From: Chitinophagales bacterium
GTDB lineage: Bacteria > Bacteroidota > Bacteroidia > Chitinophagales > Chitinophagaceae
Direction: 5' to 3'
NCBI GenBank assembly: GCA_017303455.1
Contig: JAFLBM010000001.1
Location: 23,449-87,448, forward strand
DNA: 64,000 nucleotides
Both the position numbers and the translations under genes were made by a program. Shown piece by piece: positions 1-10,020 of this stretch (the first letter of the stretch is position 1; every line of letters begins with the position of its first letter). A model generated the notes under the pieces. It did no database searches. It saw only the letters and a program-made list of their open reading frames with translations, and was not told where the DNA came from.

Positions 1-1
1 G

Positions 2-1261
2 CAGGGTCGGGATGCGACGTTTAAAAAAAAATCAGTACAGGTATTTGAAGCAGACCGGGCATTTGAAGATGCTGCTGTAACCTTTATTGATGCAGACGGA
101 GATGGCGACCAGGATATCTTTGTTGGGGCCGGTGGTAATAATAGTATCGGAGAGGATGGTTTATTACAACACCGCTTATATATAAATGATGGGGAAGCAT
201 CTTTTTCAAGAATACCCGGGAGATTTCCGGACAATAAAATGAATATAGCTGTGGCATTATCCTTTGACGTTGATAATGATAAGGACGAAGATTTGTTCAT
301 TGGTTCGAGAAACCGGCCACATGATTATGGTTCTGTACCCGATAGCTATCTGTTACTCAATGACGGGAAAGGGAATTTCAGCCTGAAAACTTCTTTGCAG
401 ATCGGGATGTTAACAGACGCAGCATTGATTGATATAGATAATGACGGCCAGTTTGAATTGGTAGTGACAGGAGAATGGATGCCCCCCAAAATATATTCGA
501 TTAAAAATGGTACACTGGTGGAGAGACAGACAAATTTATCTGCATTGAAAGGATGGTGGCAATCTGTTGTTACAGCGGATATTAATAATGATGGGTTTAC
601 AGATATGATTCTGGGTAACATGGGTGAAAATTGTTACCTGCAACCAACTCCATCCACTCCTGTAAAACTATGGATCAGTGATTTTGACCACAATGGCCGC
701 AATGACAAAATTGTAACCAGGCAAGTGAATGGAAACGATGTCCCGGTTTTCCTTAAACGTGAATTAACGGAGCAGATGCCGGCATTAAAAAAACAGAACC
801 TGAAGTTTGATGCCTTTGCAAAAAAGACAATTTATACTTTGTTTAATGAAGAGGCGGTTCGAATATCGCAGGTTTTTGAAATAACATATTCATCCTCCAG
901 CATTGCCATTAATAAAGGAAACGGACAGTTTGAGATTCAAAGACTTCCATTGCCAGTTCAGTTTTCATCAGTAAATGCCATTGTTTGTATGGATATAAAT
1001 AATGATAGCAGGCAAGACCTGGTCCTCGCAGGAAATAGTTTTTATTTTCAACCCCAGTTTGGACGGCTGGATGCCAGTTTTGGACATGTACTTATTAATG
1101 CGGGAAATAATCAATGGAAGTTACTCAATCCTGCAGAGTCAGGGTTAACGCTTCGGGGGCAAGTGAATGGTATACAACATATCGTTACAGCAGATAAAAA
1201 AGACTTTTTATTTTTTCTTCAAAATGATGAGGTGCCTGTTAAATACAGGATAAATAAGTGA
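2..1261 (+). CDS. VCBS/FG-GAP repeat protein, C-terminal part (5' end outside window)
   Basis: The frame is open from base 2, so the gene begins before the window; the first ATG visible, at 239, is internal. The visible 419 residues hold repeated Asp-rich calcium-binding motifs of the FG-GAP/VCBS type (DADGDGDQD, DIDNDGQFE, DINNDGFTD, DINNDSRQD), which build beta-propeller blades. The C-terminal part aligns by eye with the end of the next gene (shared EQMPALKK or RQMPVLKK, then FGRLD or MGRYD, then VLIN), so the two are tandem paralogues. Such proteins are surface-exposed or periplasmic lipoproteins often linked to Sus-type loci, and their exact role is unknown. The stop TGA at 1259-1261 overlaps the next ATG. 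Confidence 0.85.
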   Translation, partial: QGRDATFKKKSVQVFEADRAFEDAAVTFIDADGDGDQDIFVGAGGNNSIGEDGLLQHRLYINDGEASFSRIPGRFPDNKMNIAVALSFDVDNDKDEDLFIGSRNRPHDYGSVPDSYLLLNDGKGNFSLKTSLQIGMLTDAALIDIDNDGQFELVVTGEWMPPKIYSIKNGTLVERQTNLSALKGWWQSVVTADINNDGFTDMILGNMGENCYLQPTPSTPVKLWISDFDHNGRNDKIVTRQVNGNDVPVFLKRELTEQMPALKKQNLKFDAFAKKTIYTLFNEEAVRISQVFEITYSSSSIAINKGNGQFEIQRLPLPVQFSSVNAIVCMDINNDSRQDLVLAGNSFYFQPQFGRLDASFGHVLINAGNNQWKLLNPAESGLTLRGQVNGIQHIVTADKKDFLFFLQNDEVPVKYRINK

Positions 1262-4200
1262 TGATGTATACAAAGCGAATATTTATAGCTGGAATAATAT
1301 TGCTTTTTATCAGCAGTAATTTTTTTTATTCCTGTAAGCCGGATCAGCCTGGAAAAGATTTTTTGTTTGAATCGCTCTCTCACAATAAAACAGGGATTGA
1401 TTTTGCAAATAGACTTGAAGCTAAACCCGGCTTCAACATGCTTAAGTATATGTATTTTTATAATGGAGCAGGTGTAGGTGCCGGCGATTTTAATAATGAT
1501 GGATTGATAGATCTTTTTTTTGCTTCTAATCAGACGCAAAGTAAAATATATCTTAATGAAGGGAACTTGCATTTTGTAGATATAACTACTTCTGCTGGTA
1601 TACCAGATGATGGGGGCTGGTCAACGGGTGTTTCGGTGGCAGACGTGAATAATGACGGCATGCTTGATATTTATGTGTGCAGGGTGGGGGAATATGAATC
1701 TCTAAAAAGTAAAAACCTGCTGCTAATTTGTAAGGAAATTGATAAACAGGGGGTTCCTCATTACGAGGATATGGCTGCTTCTTTTGGTCTTGATTTTTCC
1801 GGCTTCAGTACACAGGCTACTTTTTTTGATTACGATCTGGATGGTGATTTAGATATGTACCTGTTAAATCACTCACTCCGGTATAACAGCACTTTTCAAC
1901 CACGAGAGCGTTATACAGGAACAGCTGACTCGCTTTCCGGCGACAGATTGTATAAGAACGAAAACGGAAAGTTTACAGATGTGTCATCCGCCACCGGAAT
2001 CCGTCAATCAGTGATTGGATACGGATTAGGTATTGTGGTCAGCGATTTTAATCTCGATGGCTACCCGGATATTTATATTGGTAATGATTTTCATGAGAAT
2101 GATTACCTGTACATGAATAACCAGGAAGGGGGATTTTCAGAAGAATTAACACATCGTATTATGCATACCAGCCAGTTTTCGATGGGAGTTGATGCTGGTG
2201 ATATCAATAATGATGGCTGGCCGGATATTATTTCTGCAGACATGCTGCCTTCTGATCCGTATATACTTCGCCGTTCATTAGGAGAAGATGAGTATAATAC
2301 TTTCCAGATCAAAATCAGGAACGGGTACAACTATCAGTATGCTAGGAATGCACTGCAATTAAACAGGGGTAATGCACAATTCACTGAAGTAGGACTCTAT
2401 GCGAGTGTATCTGCAACTGATTGGTCATGGTCTACCTTATGGGCTGACTTTGATAATGATGGCTACAAAGACCTTTTTGTGTCTAATGGAATACCCAAGC
2501 GATTAAATGATATCGATTATGTCAATTATGTTTCTAATGATGAGATCCAATCCAAGATCAGGGCAAACCGGATGGAAGAAAAAGATTTGGCACTCATCAA
2601 TAATTTTCCCGAAATAAAATTACCTAATCGGTTTTTTCTGAACAATGGTGATGCCTCTTTTAATGACGCAGCTTCGCTGGTTGCCGGTAATGAGCCCACT
2701 TTTTCAAATGGAGCTGTATATGCCGATCTTGATAATGACGGCGATTTGGATATTGTTGTAAATAATATTGATGATCCGGTATTGATTTATAAGAATAAAA
2801 CAGCTGATGGTAAGAAAAAGGCAGCAATACAGTTAGTACTAAGAGGGGGGCAGGGTAATCGTAGTGCTATTGGTACACGAGTCGTTTTATTTGAAGGTGA
2901 GGCGGTACGATATTATGAAAAATACCCGGTAAGAGGCTTTCAATCCTCGATGGAGATACCAATGTCCGTTACCAGGACAGCAAGCAGGGTGGACTCTGCC
3001 TGGCTGATATGGCCCGATAATACTTTTCAGTCAATAACCCTACCGGCAGATTCAATCAATCTGGTTAAAGTAGCATATAGCGAAGGGTTACCAAAATATG
3101 ATTTTACCAGACTTCAGCAGTTTTCAAAAAATGAAAGGGCTGTTTTGTTTGAAGATATAACCGCAAAATGCAATTTACTTTTTGAACATAATGAGAATGA
3201 ATTCAACGAATTTGACAGAGAGCCGTTAATGCCTTTTATGGTATCCCGGGAAGGGCCGGCTTCAGCAGTCGCAGATATAAATAATGATGGGTTGGATGAT
3301 ATCTTCATCGGTTCTGTAAAATGGGAAAAACCAGCCATTTTTATCCAGCAACCCGGTGGAGTATTTACCAAAAAAATGCAGCCGGCATTGGATGCAGACA
3401 GCACGTATGAAGATGTTGATGCCTCCTGGACAGATGTGAATGGAGATGGAAACAAAGATCTGTTGGTGGCAAGTGGTGGTAATGAATATTATGGAACCAC
3501 CCCTTATTTGACACCCAGGCTTTATCTGAATGATGGTAATGGAAACCTGCAGAAGAAACAAGATGCTTTCATAGTGATGAATATGTCTGCCTCCGTCATT
3601 ATCCCCATTGATATTGATAAGGATGGAATAATGGAAGTTTTTGTAGGTGGCCGGGCTGTACCTTTTCAATATGGTTCGATACCTCAGTCATACCTTTTAA
3701 AAAATGATGGTACTGGTAAGTTCACTGACATCACAAAACAGGTCGCACCGGAACTTTCTTTCATTGGGTTTGTAAAAGATGCAAAACAGGCTGATATAGA
3801 CAATGACGGGGATAGTGATCTCCTACTTGCATTGGAATGGGATCGGATCGTTATTATGAAAAATACGGCCGCAAAATTTACCAGGCAGTATTTATCCGGG
3901 GAAAAGGGTTGGTGGAATTTTATTTTGCCGGTTGATATTGATAATGATGGTGATATAGATCTGCTGGCTGGTAATCAAGGGTTAAACAGCCGGTTAAAGG
4001 CAACAAAAGAAACACCAGTTAATTTTTATTACAATGATTTTGATGGTAATGGGAAAAAGGACCAGGTAATAACTTATTACCAGGAAGGGCAAGAGATTCC
4101 CTTTGCTAATAAAGCAGAATTGGAGCGGCAAATGCCGGTACTTAAGAAAAAATTCCTCTATGCGGAGGATTTTGCAAAAGCTTCCGTGCATGAAGTTTTC

Positions 4201-4605
4201 GGGAAGGATAAAATAAAAGAAGCTGTTCATTTTTCGGCTGATTATTTTGCCAACGCAATTTTTATTAATGATGGCAAGATGAACTTTACTGTCAGCGAAT
4301 TACCGTGGCAGGCACAGTTAACTGCATACCGGGATGCTGTTATTGATGATTTTAATAAGGATGGTCTGCCAGATATCCTGTTGGCTGGTAATTTCTATCC
4401 AAATAATATTCAGATGGGACGATATGATGCTGATATGGGATCAGTACTGATTAACTCAGGGCAAGGCAACTTTCAATGTATAAAGTTCAGTAACATTTTT
4501 ATTAGAGGAGAAGTAAGGCATATACGGCGAATTAAAACTGATAATCAGGATTTATTTCTATATGTCAGGAATAACGATAGCGTATTAATTTTTCAAAAAA
4601 AGTAA
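1261..4605 (+). CDS. CRTAC1-like VCBS/FG-GAP lipoprotein with ASPIC/UnbV domain
   Basis: About 1114 residues. A lipoprotein signal is visible, with the lipobox FYSC and Cys near residue 25. Many calcium-binding DxNxDG repeats follow (DFNNDGLID, DVNNDGMLD, DYDLDGDLD, DFNLDGYPD, DINNDGWPD). An ASPIC/UnbV-like stretch lies near the middle (GNRSAIGTRV ... RGFQSS ... WPDN), and a second repeat block follows it. I chose the ATG at 1261, which overlaps the upstream stop as TGATG and implies translational coupling; a GTG at 1258 and an ATG at 1264 are alternatives. The protein is probably anchored in the outer membrane facing outward. Glycan or protein binding is plausible, but nothing in the sequence fixes a substrate. 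Confidence 0.85.
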   Translation: MMYTKRIFIAGIILLFISSNFFYSCKPDQPGKDFLFESLSHNKTGIDFANRLEAKPGFNMLKYMYFYNGAGVGAGDFNNDGLIDLFFASNQTQSKIYLNEGNLHFVDITTSAGIPDDGGWSTGVSVADVNNDGMLDIYVCRVGEYESLKSKNLLLICKEIDKQGVPHYEDMAASFGLDFSGFSTQATFFDYDLDGDLDMYLLNHSLRYNSTFQPRERYTGTADSLSGDRLYKNENGKFTDVSSATGIRQSVIGYGLGIVVSDFNLDGYPDIYIGNDFHENDYLYMNNQEGGFSEELTHRIMHTSQFSMGVDAGDINNDGWPDIISADMLPSDPYILRRSLGEDEYNTFQIKIRNGYNYQYARNALQLNRGNAQFTEVGLYASVSATDWSWSTLWADFDNDGYKDLFVSNGIPKRLNDIDYVNYVSNDEIQSKIRANRMEEKDLALINNFPEIKLPNRFFLNNGDASFNDAASLVAGNEPTFSNGAVYADLDNDGDLDIVVNNIDDPVLIYKNKTADGKKKAAIQLVLRGGQGNRSAIGTRVVLFEGEAVRYYEKYPVRGFQSSMEIPMSVTRTASRVDSAWLIWPDNTFQSITLPADSINLVKVAYSEGLPKYDFTRLQQFSKNERAVLFEDITAKCNLLFEHNENEFNEFDREPLMPFMVSREGPASAVADINNDGLDDIFIGSVKWEKPAIFIQQPGGVFTKKMQPALDADSTYEDVDASWTDVNGDGNKDLLVASGGNEYYGTTPYLTPRLYLNDGNGNLQKKQDAFIVMNMSASVIIPIDIDKDGIMEVFVGGRAVPFQYGSIPQSYLLKNDGTGKFTDITKQVAPELSFIGFVKDAKQADIDNDGDSDLLLALEWDRIVIMKNTAAKFTRQYLSGEKGWWNFILPVDIDNDGDIDLLAGNQGLNSRLKATKETPVNFYYNDFDGNGKKDQVITYYQEGQEIPFANKAELERQMPVLKKKFLYAEDFAKASVHEVFGKDKIKEAVHFSADYFANAIFINDGKMNFTVSELPWQAQLTAYRDAVIDDFNKDGLPDILLAGNFYPNNIQMGRYDADMGSVLINSGQGNFQCIKFSNIFIRGEVRHIRRIKTDNQDLFLYVRNNDSVLIFQKK

Positions 4606-4606
4606 C

Positions 4607-5563
4607 TTAAAAAATTGGGTAATATACTTTCATTTGTACTACCTGGTCGTCATCAAAATCATACCCATCACTGAAAAATTTTTGATAAGGGATAGCCATA
4701 CTTGAAAGGCTATGATCTGCTTTGAAGTTTTCAAGTGCAGTATATACTTTAGAAATATCTTTATACGGCCCCTGGTAACTGGCTACCAGTAAATTTTTAC
4801 CCCAGGGCATACGTTTATATTGTATTTGCTCACCCTTTTTTATTATTATACGGCCGCTTATTCCAATACTGGCAAAGAGCATAACCTGGTCCTTGCCATA
4901 GGGAACTGTGTAGAAAATACGGGTTCCGGTATAGCCCCCGTCTTTTTGTTTGCTATAGTTTATAAGCTGCTCAAATAGTTTTCTTGTAGCAGCTCTTTTT
5001 TCTGTTACAGGAACGATGGCAGAAAGAAAAATGAAAGAGGTATCAGTAACAGTAGTTTGCTCAATCTGGTATCCATAAAACTGGCGGGTATCTTCCATGT
5101 AGGCCTTAAGGTTTAGAAGACTTTCTTCGGCATTCTTGATAAGTTGGCCTTTGTCTAACCATTTATTCAACAGGGTACTTTTATACGTCAGTTTGATTTT
5201 ACTGCTCGACATCTCCCCTGAATCAGCCGAAGCCGTAAAATGAAACTGCTTTTGCTTGTTTTTCCAACCGGCAATAAGCAGTGTGCTTATCGATGTGGTT
5301 TCTGTGGTTAGCAAGCTGTAATCAGAAGTTTTAATTTCTTTTTTCCCGGAAATATTCTTCTTTACCGAATCATCAATGGCAAATGGAAGATACCATTTAA
5401 CCAGATTGACAGGTAAAGATAATTGCTCACCTGTTTTAAGCATCGTGTAAGGAACAGTAACTTCTCTCTCATAAGTTTGTGGTATCAATGTGATAAAAAA
5501 AATACCAGCAGCAAGTAATAAAAGAAAGAGGATGCGGCCCGCAAATTGTTTAGTCAATGGCAT
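4607..5563 (-). CDS. membrane-anchored protein with GyrI-like effector-binding domain
   Basis: 318 residues, with one hydrophobic segment at residues 10-30 acting as an uncleaved anchor or signal. The middle part resembles a SRPBCC-like ligand-binding fold. The C-terminal 150 residues resemble the GyrI-like small-molecule binding domain found in AraC-type regulators and stand-alone proteins (motif around GKNLLVASYQGPYKDISKVYTAL and a final VVQMKVYYPIF). No DNA-binding domain is present, so it is not itself a transcription factor. It is convergent with the upstream VCBS gene, with only one base between the stops. The ligand is unknown. Confidence 0.7.
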   Translation of the reverse strand: MPLTKQFAGRILFLLLLAAGIFFITLIPQTYEREVTVPYTMLKTGEQLSLPVNLVKWYLPFAIDDSVKKNISGKKEIKTSDYSLLTTETTSISTLLIAGWKNKQKQFHFTASADSGEMSSSKIKLTYKSTLLNKWLDKGQLIKNAEESLLNLKAYMEDTRQFYGYQIEQTTVTDTSFIFLSAIVPVTEKRAATRKLFEQLINYSKQKDGGYTGTRIFYTVPYGKDQVMLFASIGISGRIIIKKGEQIQYKRMPWGKNLLVASYQGPYKDISKVYTALENFKADHSLSSMAIPYQKFFSDGYDFDDDQVVQMKVYYPIF

Positions 5564-5669
5564 AATAGGGATTTAGTGCTGGTCGTAAAAGTAAACGGTT
5601 TTCAACTTATTCTTGCAATCAAAGCCGTGTTTTACAGAGTTGGGAAAGAAAGCATTATTTTCCCAACAA

Positions 5670-5679
5670 CAAACGTTTG
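5670..5679. promoter_or_regulatory. LacI-type operator, perfect palindrome CAAACGTTTG
   Basis: The 10-bp palindrome with central CG matches the LacI-family operator style. It lies 77 bp upstream of the transporter start and 73 bp centre to centre from a second copy at 5743, close to seven helical turns, which would suit looping or cooperative binding. Its right arm TTTG could double as a -33 element. Confidence 0.7.
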
Positions 5680-5742
5680 CAGCCCGGCTTGCCTTTCAGT
5701 TTCGCAAAGGAGAACGATCCTCTTTTTAGTATTTTACCTGTT

Positions 5743-5752
5743 CAAACGATTG
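5743..5752 (+). promoter_or_regulatory. LacI-type operator CAAACGATTG abutting the transporter start
   Basis: The site reads CAAACGATTGC and ends 3 bases before the ATG at 5756. The same 11-mer, in the same orientation, ends 3-4 bases before the start of the transporter at 12779 and recurs at 19192. A bound repressor here would block elongation and cover the translation start region. Confidence 0.75.
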
Positions 5753-5755
5753 CTT

Positions 5756-7102
5756 ATGTCTTTCTCCAAACCCCGGTTAAGTTTCTGGCAGATCATCAAT
5801 ATGAATGTGGGATTTTTTGGCCTCCAATATAGTTTTGGTTTGCAACAAGCCAATATGAGCCCAATTTACTCCTATCTTGGTGCTGAAGAAAGTAAGCTTC
5901 CGTTATTGTGGCTAGCAGGGCCAATGACAGGACTTATTGTTCAACCTATTATCGGTGCCTTAAGTGATAAAACAATTACCAAATGGGGCCGCCGCACCCC
6001 CTATTTTTTAATTGGTGCCATTTTTTGCAGTCTTGCTTTGTTTTTTATGCCTTTTAGCAGCACAGTCTGGATGGCAGCAAGTATTCTATGGATTTTGGAT
6101 GCTGCTAACAATATTACCCAGGAACCTTATCGTGCATTTGTTAGCGATAAACTAGAAAAAAGTCAGCATTCAATTGGATTTTTAACACAAAGTGCATTCA
6201 CGGGTTTGGGACAAACATTGTCATACCTTACTCCATTTTTGCTGATCAATTTATTATCTGTATCCGAGTCCGGGAAGATCGGTCGTATTCCCACAACGAC
6301 CCTTATTGCTTTTCTTACAGGTTCGGTTGTATCTATCGGATCAATTTTGTGGACCTTAAAAACGACAAAGGAAATACCCCTAACTAATGAAGAAAAAGAT
6401 AAAATAAGAAAATTGCCGAAGGGTGTGGGAGCCACCTTTAGTGAAATATTCTTGGCTTTTCGGGAAATGCCAATGACTATGAAGCTGATGGGGCCTATGA
6501 TGTTATTTAGCTGGTATGCTATGTTTATATATTGGCAATATATCGCTAAGTGTTTATCAAAATCTCTTTATAATACTGTAGATGCAGCTAGTCCTCTTTT
6601 TCGAAAAGCAGAATTGTGGGTAGGGCCTTTGGGGGCTTTTTATAATGGGGTAGCCTTTATTTCAGCATTTGGGCTTGCTGTACTTGCAAGAAAATATGGG
6701 CCAAAATATATTCATATGATTTGTCTTTTTGTTGCGGGGCTGGGGTTGCTTGCTATTCCGCACATACAAGATCGAAATCTCTTATTTATCCCAATGATTG
6801 GAATGGGTTTGTCATGGGCGAGTATGATGGGAAATCCGTATATCATGCTGGCCGGTAGTATTCCGCCCGAACGAACCGGTGTGTATATGGGTATTTTTAA
6901 CATGTTTATTGTTATACCTATGTTACTCGAAACGTTTACAATACCCTTGTATTATGAATCATGGCTTGGTAATAATCCCACCAATGCCATTACACTGGCA
7001 GGAATACTTTTAATTCTGGCCTCTGTTTCTGTATTATTGATTAAAACAACTAAAAAGGTCGAAAGATCAGTTGATGAAATCGTACACGGACTAGTTCATT
7101 AA
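5756..7102 (+). CDS. MFS disaccharide transporter, SLC45/sucrose-like (GPH type)
   Basis: 448 residues and about 12 membrane segments. The loop motif SDKTITKWGRRTPYFLIGAI is typical of the sucrose/maltose SLC45-GPH branch of the major facilitator superfamily, so sucrose or a related disaccharide is the likely cargo across the inner membrane. I chose the ATG at 5756 because the family begins with a short polar tail; the upstream open frame would add a low-quality extension and would run over both operators. It starts an operon with fructokinase (8-base gap) and amylosucrase (7-base gap), which strongly suggests sucrose. Regulation is probably by the LacI protein encoded at 12899-13891 through the operators at 5670 and 5743. 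Confidence 0.88.
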   Translation: MSFSKPRLSFWQIINMNVGFFGLQYSFGLQQANMSPIYSYLGAEESKLPLLWLAGPMTGLIVQPIIGALSDKTITKWGRRTPYFLIGAIFCSLALFFMPFSSTVWMAASILWILDAANNITQEPYRAFVSDKLEKSQHSIGFLTQSAFTGLGQTLSYLTPFLLINLLSVSESGKIGRIPTTTLIAFLTGSVVSIGSILWTLKTTKEIPLTNEEKDKIRKLPKGVGATFSEIFLAFREMPMTMKLMGPMMLFSWYAMFIYWQYIAKCLSKSLYNTVDAASPLFRKAELWVGPLGAFYNGVAFISAFGLAVLARKYGPKYIHMICLFVAGLGLLAIPHIQDRNLLFIPMIGMGLSWASMMGNPYIMLAGSIPPERTGVYMGIFNMFIVIPMLLETFTIPLYYESWLGNNPTNAITLAGILLILASVSVLLIKTTKKVERSVDEIVHGLVH

Positions 7103-7110
7103 ACTCTATT

Positions 7111-8064
7111 ATGAAAAAAATACTCTGCATCGGCGAAGCCCTGATTGATATGATCTGCACAGATAAAGGAAAATCTTTATCAGAGGGAGAGAACTTTTTA
7201 AAGAAGGCAGGTGGAGCCCCTACGAATGTGGCCGCTGCGATTGCAGCCCTGGGTGGCAAGGTGGAGCTTGCTGCCAAAGTAGGCACCGATCCTTTTGGTA
7301 AACATCTTATTGAAGTCATGCAATCCTTTGGCGTTTCCACCAAATGGGTGATCGAAGATGAACAGCATTTTACCACTTTTGCTTTTGTATCACTGATGGA
7401 AAACGGGGAACGGGATTTTTATTTTAACAGGGGCGCTGACGGGCAGCTAAGCAGGGCGGAAGTGGAGAAAATTGACCTGGCAGATTTTTCGATTATTCAT
7501 TTTGGCTCCGCTACCGGTTTCCTGCCCGGGCCATTGCAAACGGCTTACCGGGCTTTATTGCAAAAAGCAGTACAGCAGAATATCTTTATCAGTTTTGATC
7601 CGAACTATCGCCATTTGCTTTTCAAAAATGATACACAGTCATTCATTGAGCAATCCTGGGAATTTTTAACAGCCTGCCACTTCTTCAAAGTTAGTGATGA
7701 AGAGGCGTTGCTGATCACCGGCTGCAACAGCCTGGCTGATGCAGCATCGATGTTACTGGAAAAAACAAGTGCTGTATTTGCTATCACACTGGGAAAGGAG
7801 GGAACGATGCTGGGTATTAGCGGAAAGACAATGATCATTGAAAGTATCCCGGTTAAACCGGTGGATACAACCGGTGCCGGTGATGCTTTTGTCGGAGCTT
7901 TGTTGTATCAGCTCAATGAGAGAACAGCTGCTGAAATGAGATCATTACCAGAGGAGACATGGAAAAAAATCATTCAGAATGGAAACAAGGCCGGGGCAAG
8001 AACCTGTGAATACCTTGGAGCCATGGAAGCATTCAGGCACCTGAGCAGCGATATATTTAAATAG
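7111..8064 (+). CDS. fructokinase, PfkB/ribokinase family
   Basis: 317 residues, full length for PfkB sugar kinases. The N-terminal signature GEALIDMICTD and the glycine-rich substrate region GGAPTNVAAAIAALGG are present. The C-terminal signature PVDTTGAGDAFVGALL contains the catalytic Asp of the DTTGAGD motif. The sequence style is that of bacterial fructokinases, which phosphorylate fructose to fructose-6-phosphate in the cytoplasm. Its position between a sucrose-type transporter and amylosucrase supports fructose as substrate, because amylosucrase releases free fructose. The operon is tightly packed. Confidence 0.9.
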   Translation: MKKILCIGEALIDMICTDKGKSLSEGENFLKKAGGAPTNVAAAIAALGGKVELAAKVGTDPFGKHLIEVMQSFGVSTKWVIEDEQHFTTFAFVSLMENGERDFYFNRGADGQLSRAEVEKIDLADFSIIHFGSATGFLPGPLQTAYRALLQKAVQQNIFISFDPNYRHLLFKNDTQSFIEQSWEFLTACHFFKVSDEEALLITGCNSLADAASMLLEKTSAVFAITLGKEGTMLGISGKTMIIESIPVKPVDTTGAGDAFVGALLYQLNERTAAEMRSLPEETWKKIIQNGNKAGARTCEYLGAMEAFRHLSSDIFK

Positions 8065-8071
8065 AAACGAA

Positions 8072-10018
8072 GTGTATAATCATCCCTTACATCAGCAGAT
8101 CAACCAGGCCATCCAGCAACAGCAAATTGATATTGCCGGCATGGATAATTTATTTTTTACACGGTTTATTGCGAATGCTACGGCTATTGATGCACTCTTT
8201 CATGAGCTGTACGGGAAGCACCCGCAACAGGAAGTGTTTTTTAACCAGTTGATCAACCTGATTGCAGAGTCCTATACCCTGAGGCCGGCTATACTTAAGC
8301 AACGGGATGAAGAAAAGCAAACAAAGGGAAACTGGTTCCTGAGCAATGAAATAACAGGTATGAGTTTATATGTGGATCGTTTTTGCGGCAACATAAAAAA
8401 CCTGGGCAGCAAGCTGGATTATTTTAAGGAACTGGGTGTGAATTTTCTTCACCTCATGCCGGTGTTTGAAAGCCCGGAAGGAGAAAGCGATGGTGGTTAT
8501 GCTGTATCTGATTTCAGGAAAGTGGATAAGCGGTTCGGAACATTGAAAGACCTTCAGCAATTACAGGGGCAAATGCAAAAGGAAGGAATGTACCTGATGC
8601 TGGATATTGTACTTAATCATACTTCTCATCATCACGAATGGGCGAAGAAAGCTAAAGCAGGAGATAAAAGATACCAGGATTATTTTTATACCTATCCGGA
8701 CCGGAGTTTACCTGACCAGTTTGACCGTACGATGCCCGAGATATTCCCGGAAAGCTCTCCCGGCAGTTTTACCTGGAATGAAGAGATGAAAAAATGGGTA
8801 ATGACCGTTTTTCACAATTATCAATGGGACCTGAATTATACCAACCCGGCCGTCTTCCTGGAAATGCTGGATACAATATTCTTCTATGCGAACCTGGGGG
8901 TGGATATACTTCGTATTGATGCACCAGCTTTTATCTGGAAACAATTAGGTACTTCCTGCCAGAATTTGCCACAGGCACATAGTTTATTGCGGCTCATCAA
9001 ACAATCAGTACAAGTGGCGGCACCGGGCATGGCATTGTTGGGTGAAGCGATCGTAGCTCCGAAAGAGATCATGAAATATTTTGGTACCGGTTTGTATACA
9101 GCCAAAGAATGTGACTTTGCCTATAATGCCACGCATATGGCCCTGCAATGGGATGCATTGGCTACTGCGGATATACGGGTGATGCTGGCGGCGCAACACG
9201 AGATATTGCAAAAGCCATATGGTACTTCCTGGATCACCTATACCCGTTGTCATGATGATATTGGCTTGGGTTATGATGATTATATGATCCGTAATGCAGG
9301 GTTTGAGCCTTTTGAACACCGGCGTTTTTTGAAGGACTATTATGCAGGATACTATTATGATTCCCCGGCAAAAGGAGCGTTGTTCTCCGTGAATCCAAAA
9401 ACAAATGATGCCCGTATCAGCGGTTCACTGGCCTCTTTATGCGGATTGGAAAAAGCTATCGAACAACAGAACGAAGAAGCGATTGAGTATGCTGTGAGAA
9501 AGATATTGCTGATGCAGGCACATAGTTTTTTCCTCGGCGGTGTACCGATGATATTTTACGGCGATGAGGTGGGCTATACCAATGATTATTCCTATTTAGA
9601 TGATCCCGGTAAAAGCTATGATAACCGCTGGATGCACCGCCCTGTGATTGACTGGGACAAGAATGAAAAAAGAAATGAGGCAGGAACTGTTGAACAGAAA
9701 ATATTTTCCGGTACCCGGAAACTAATTGAAGTAAGAAAAAAAATATTTGCAGTGGGAGATTATAAGAATCTTACCTGGTTAACTCCTCATAATATTCATA
9801 TTGCCGGGTACCTGCGGACATTTGAAGACCAGAAATTCTATTGCCTTTTTAATTTCAGAGATAAACACTCTTACCTTACCTGGTTTGCTTTTAAGCAGCA
9901 TGGTGCAGTACCCGACTCTTTATATGACCACTGGCAGGATAGGAAAGTATCAGTGGGGCATGATCATGAATACCTGGTGATGGAACCCTACCAGTTTTTG
10001 CTGTTGGAAGTAAGATAG
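8072..10018 (+). CDS. amylosucrase, GH13 family
   Basis: 648 residues, close to the roughly 636 of the Neisseria enzyme. Family motifs are clear: SDGGYAVSDFRKVDKRFGT, LNHTSHHHEWA, and DILRIDAPAFIWKQLGTSC followed by QNLPQAH. The nucleophile Asp is near residue 283, the acid/base Glu near 325 (GEAIV) and the transition-state Asp near 395 (CHDDIG), spaced as in known amylosucrases. The enzyme transfers glucose from sucrose onto an alpha-1,4-glucan and releases fructose. No signal peptide is seen, so it is cytoplasmic, and the preceding kinase can use the fructose. The start is a GTG; the next Met lies 23 codons in and would cut the conserved N-terminal helical domain. Confidence 0.92.
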   Translation: MYNHPLHQQINQAIQQQQIDIAGMDNLFFTRFIANATAIDALFHELYGKHPQQEVFFNQLINLIAESYTLRPAILKQRDEEKQTKGNWFLSNEITGMSLYVDRFCGNIKNLGSKLDYFKELGVNFLHLMPVFESPEGESDGGYAVSDFRKVDKRFGTLKDLQQLQGQMQKEGMYLMLDIVLNHTSHHHEWAKKAKAGDKRYQDYFYTYPDRSLPDQFDRTMPEIFPESSPGSFTWNEEMKKWVMTVFHNYQWDLNYTNPAVFLEMLDTIFFYANLGVDILRIDAPAFIWKQLGTSCQNLPQAHSLLRLIKQSVQVAAPGMALLGEAIVAPKEIMKYFGTGLYTAKECDFAYNATHMALQWDALATADIRVMLAAQHEILQKPYGTSWITYTRCHDDIGLGYDDYMIRNAGFEPFEHRRFLKDYYAGYYYDSPAKGALFSVNPKTNDARISGSLASLCGLEKAIEQQNEEAIEYAVRKILLMQAHSFFLGGVPMIFYGDEVGYTNDYSYLDDPGKSYDNRWMHRPVIDWDKNEKRNEAGTVEQKIFSGTRKLIEVRKKIFAVGDYKNLTWLTPHNIHIAGYLRTFEDQKFYCLFNFRDKHSYLTWFAFKQHGAVPDSLYDHWQDRKVSVGHDHEYLVMEPYQFLLLEVR

Positions 10019-10020
10019 CT

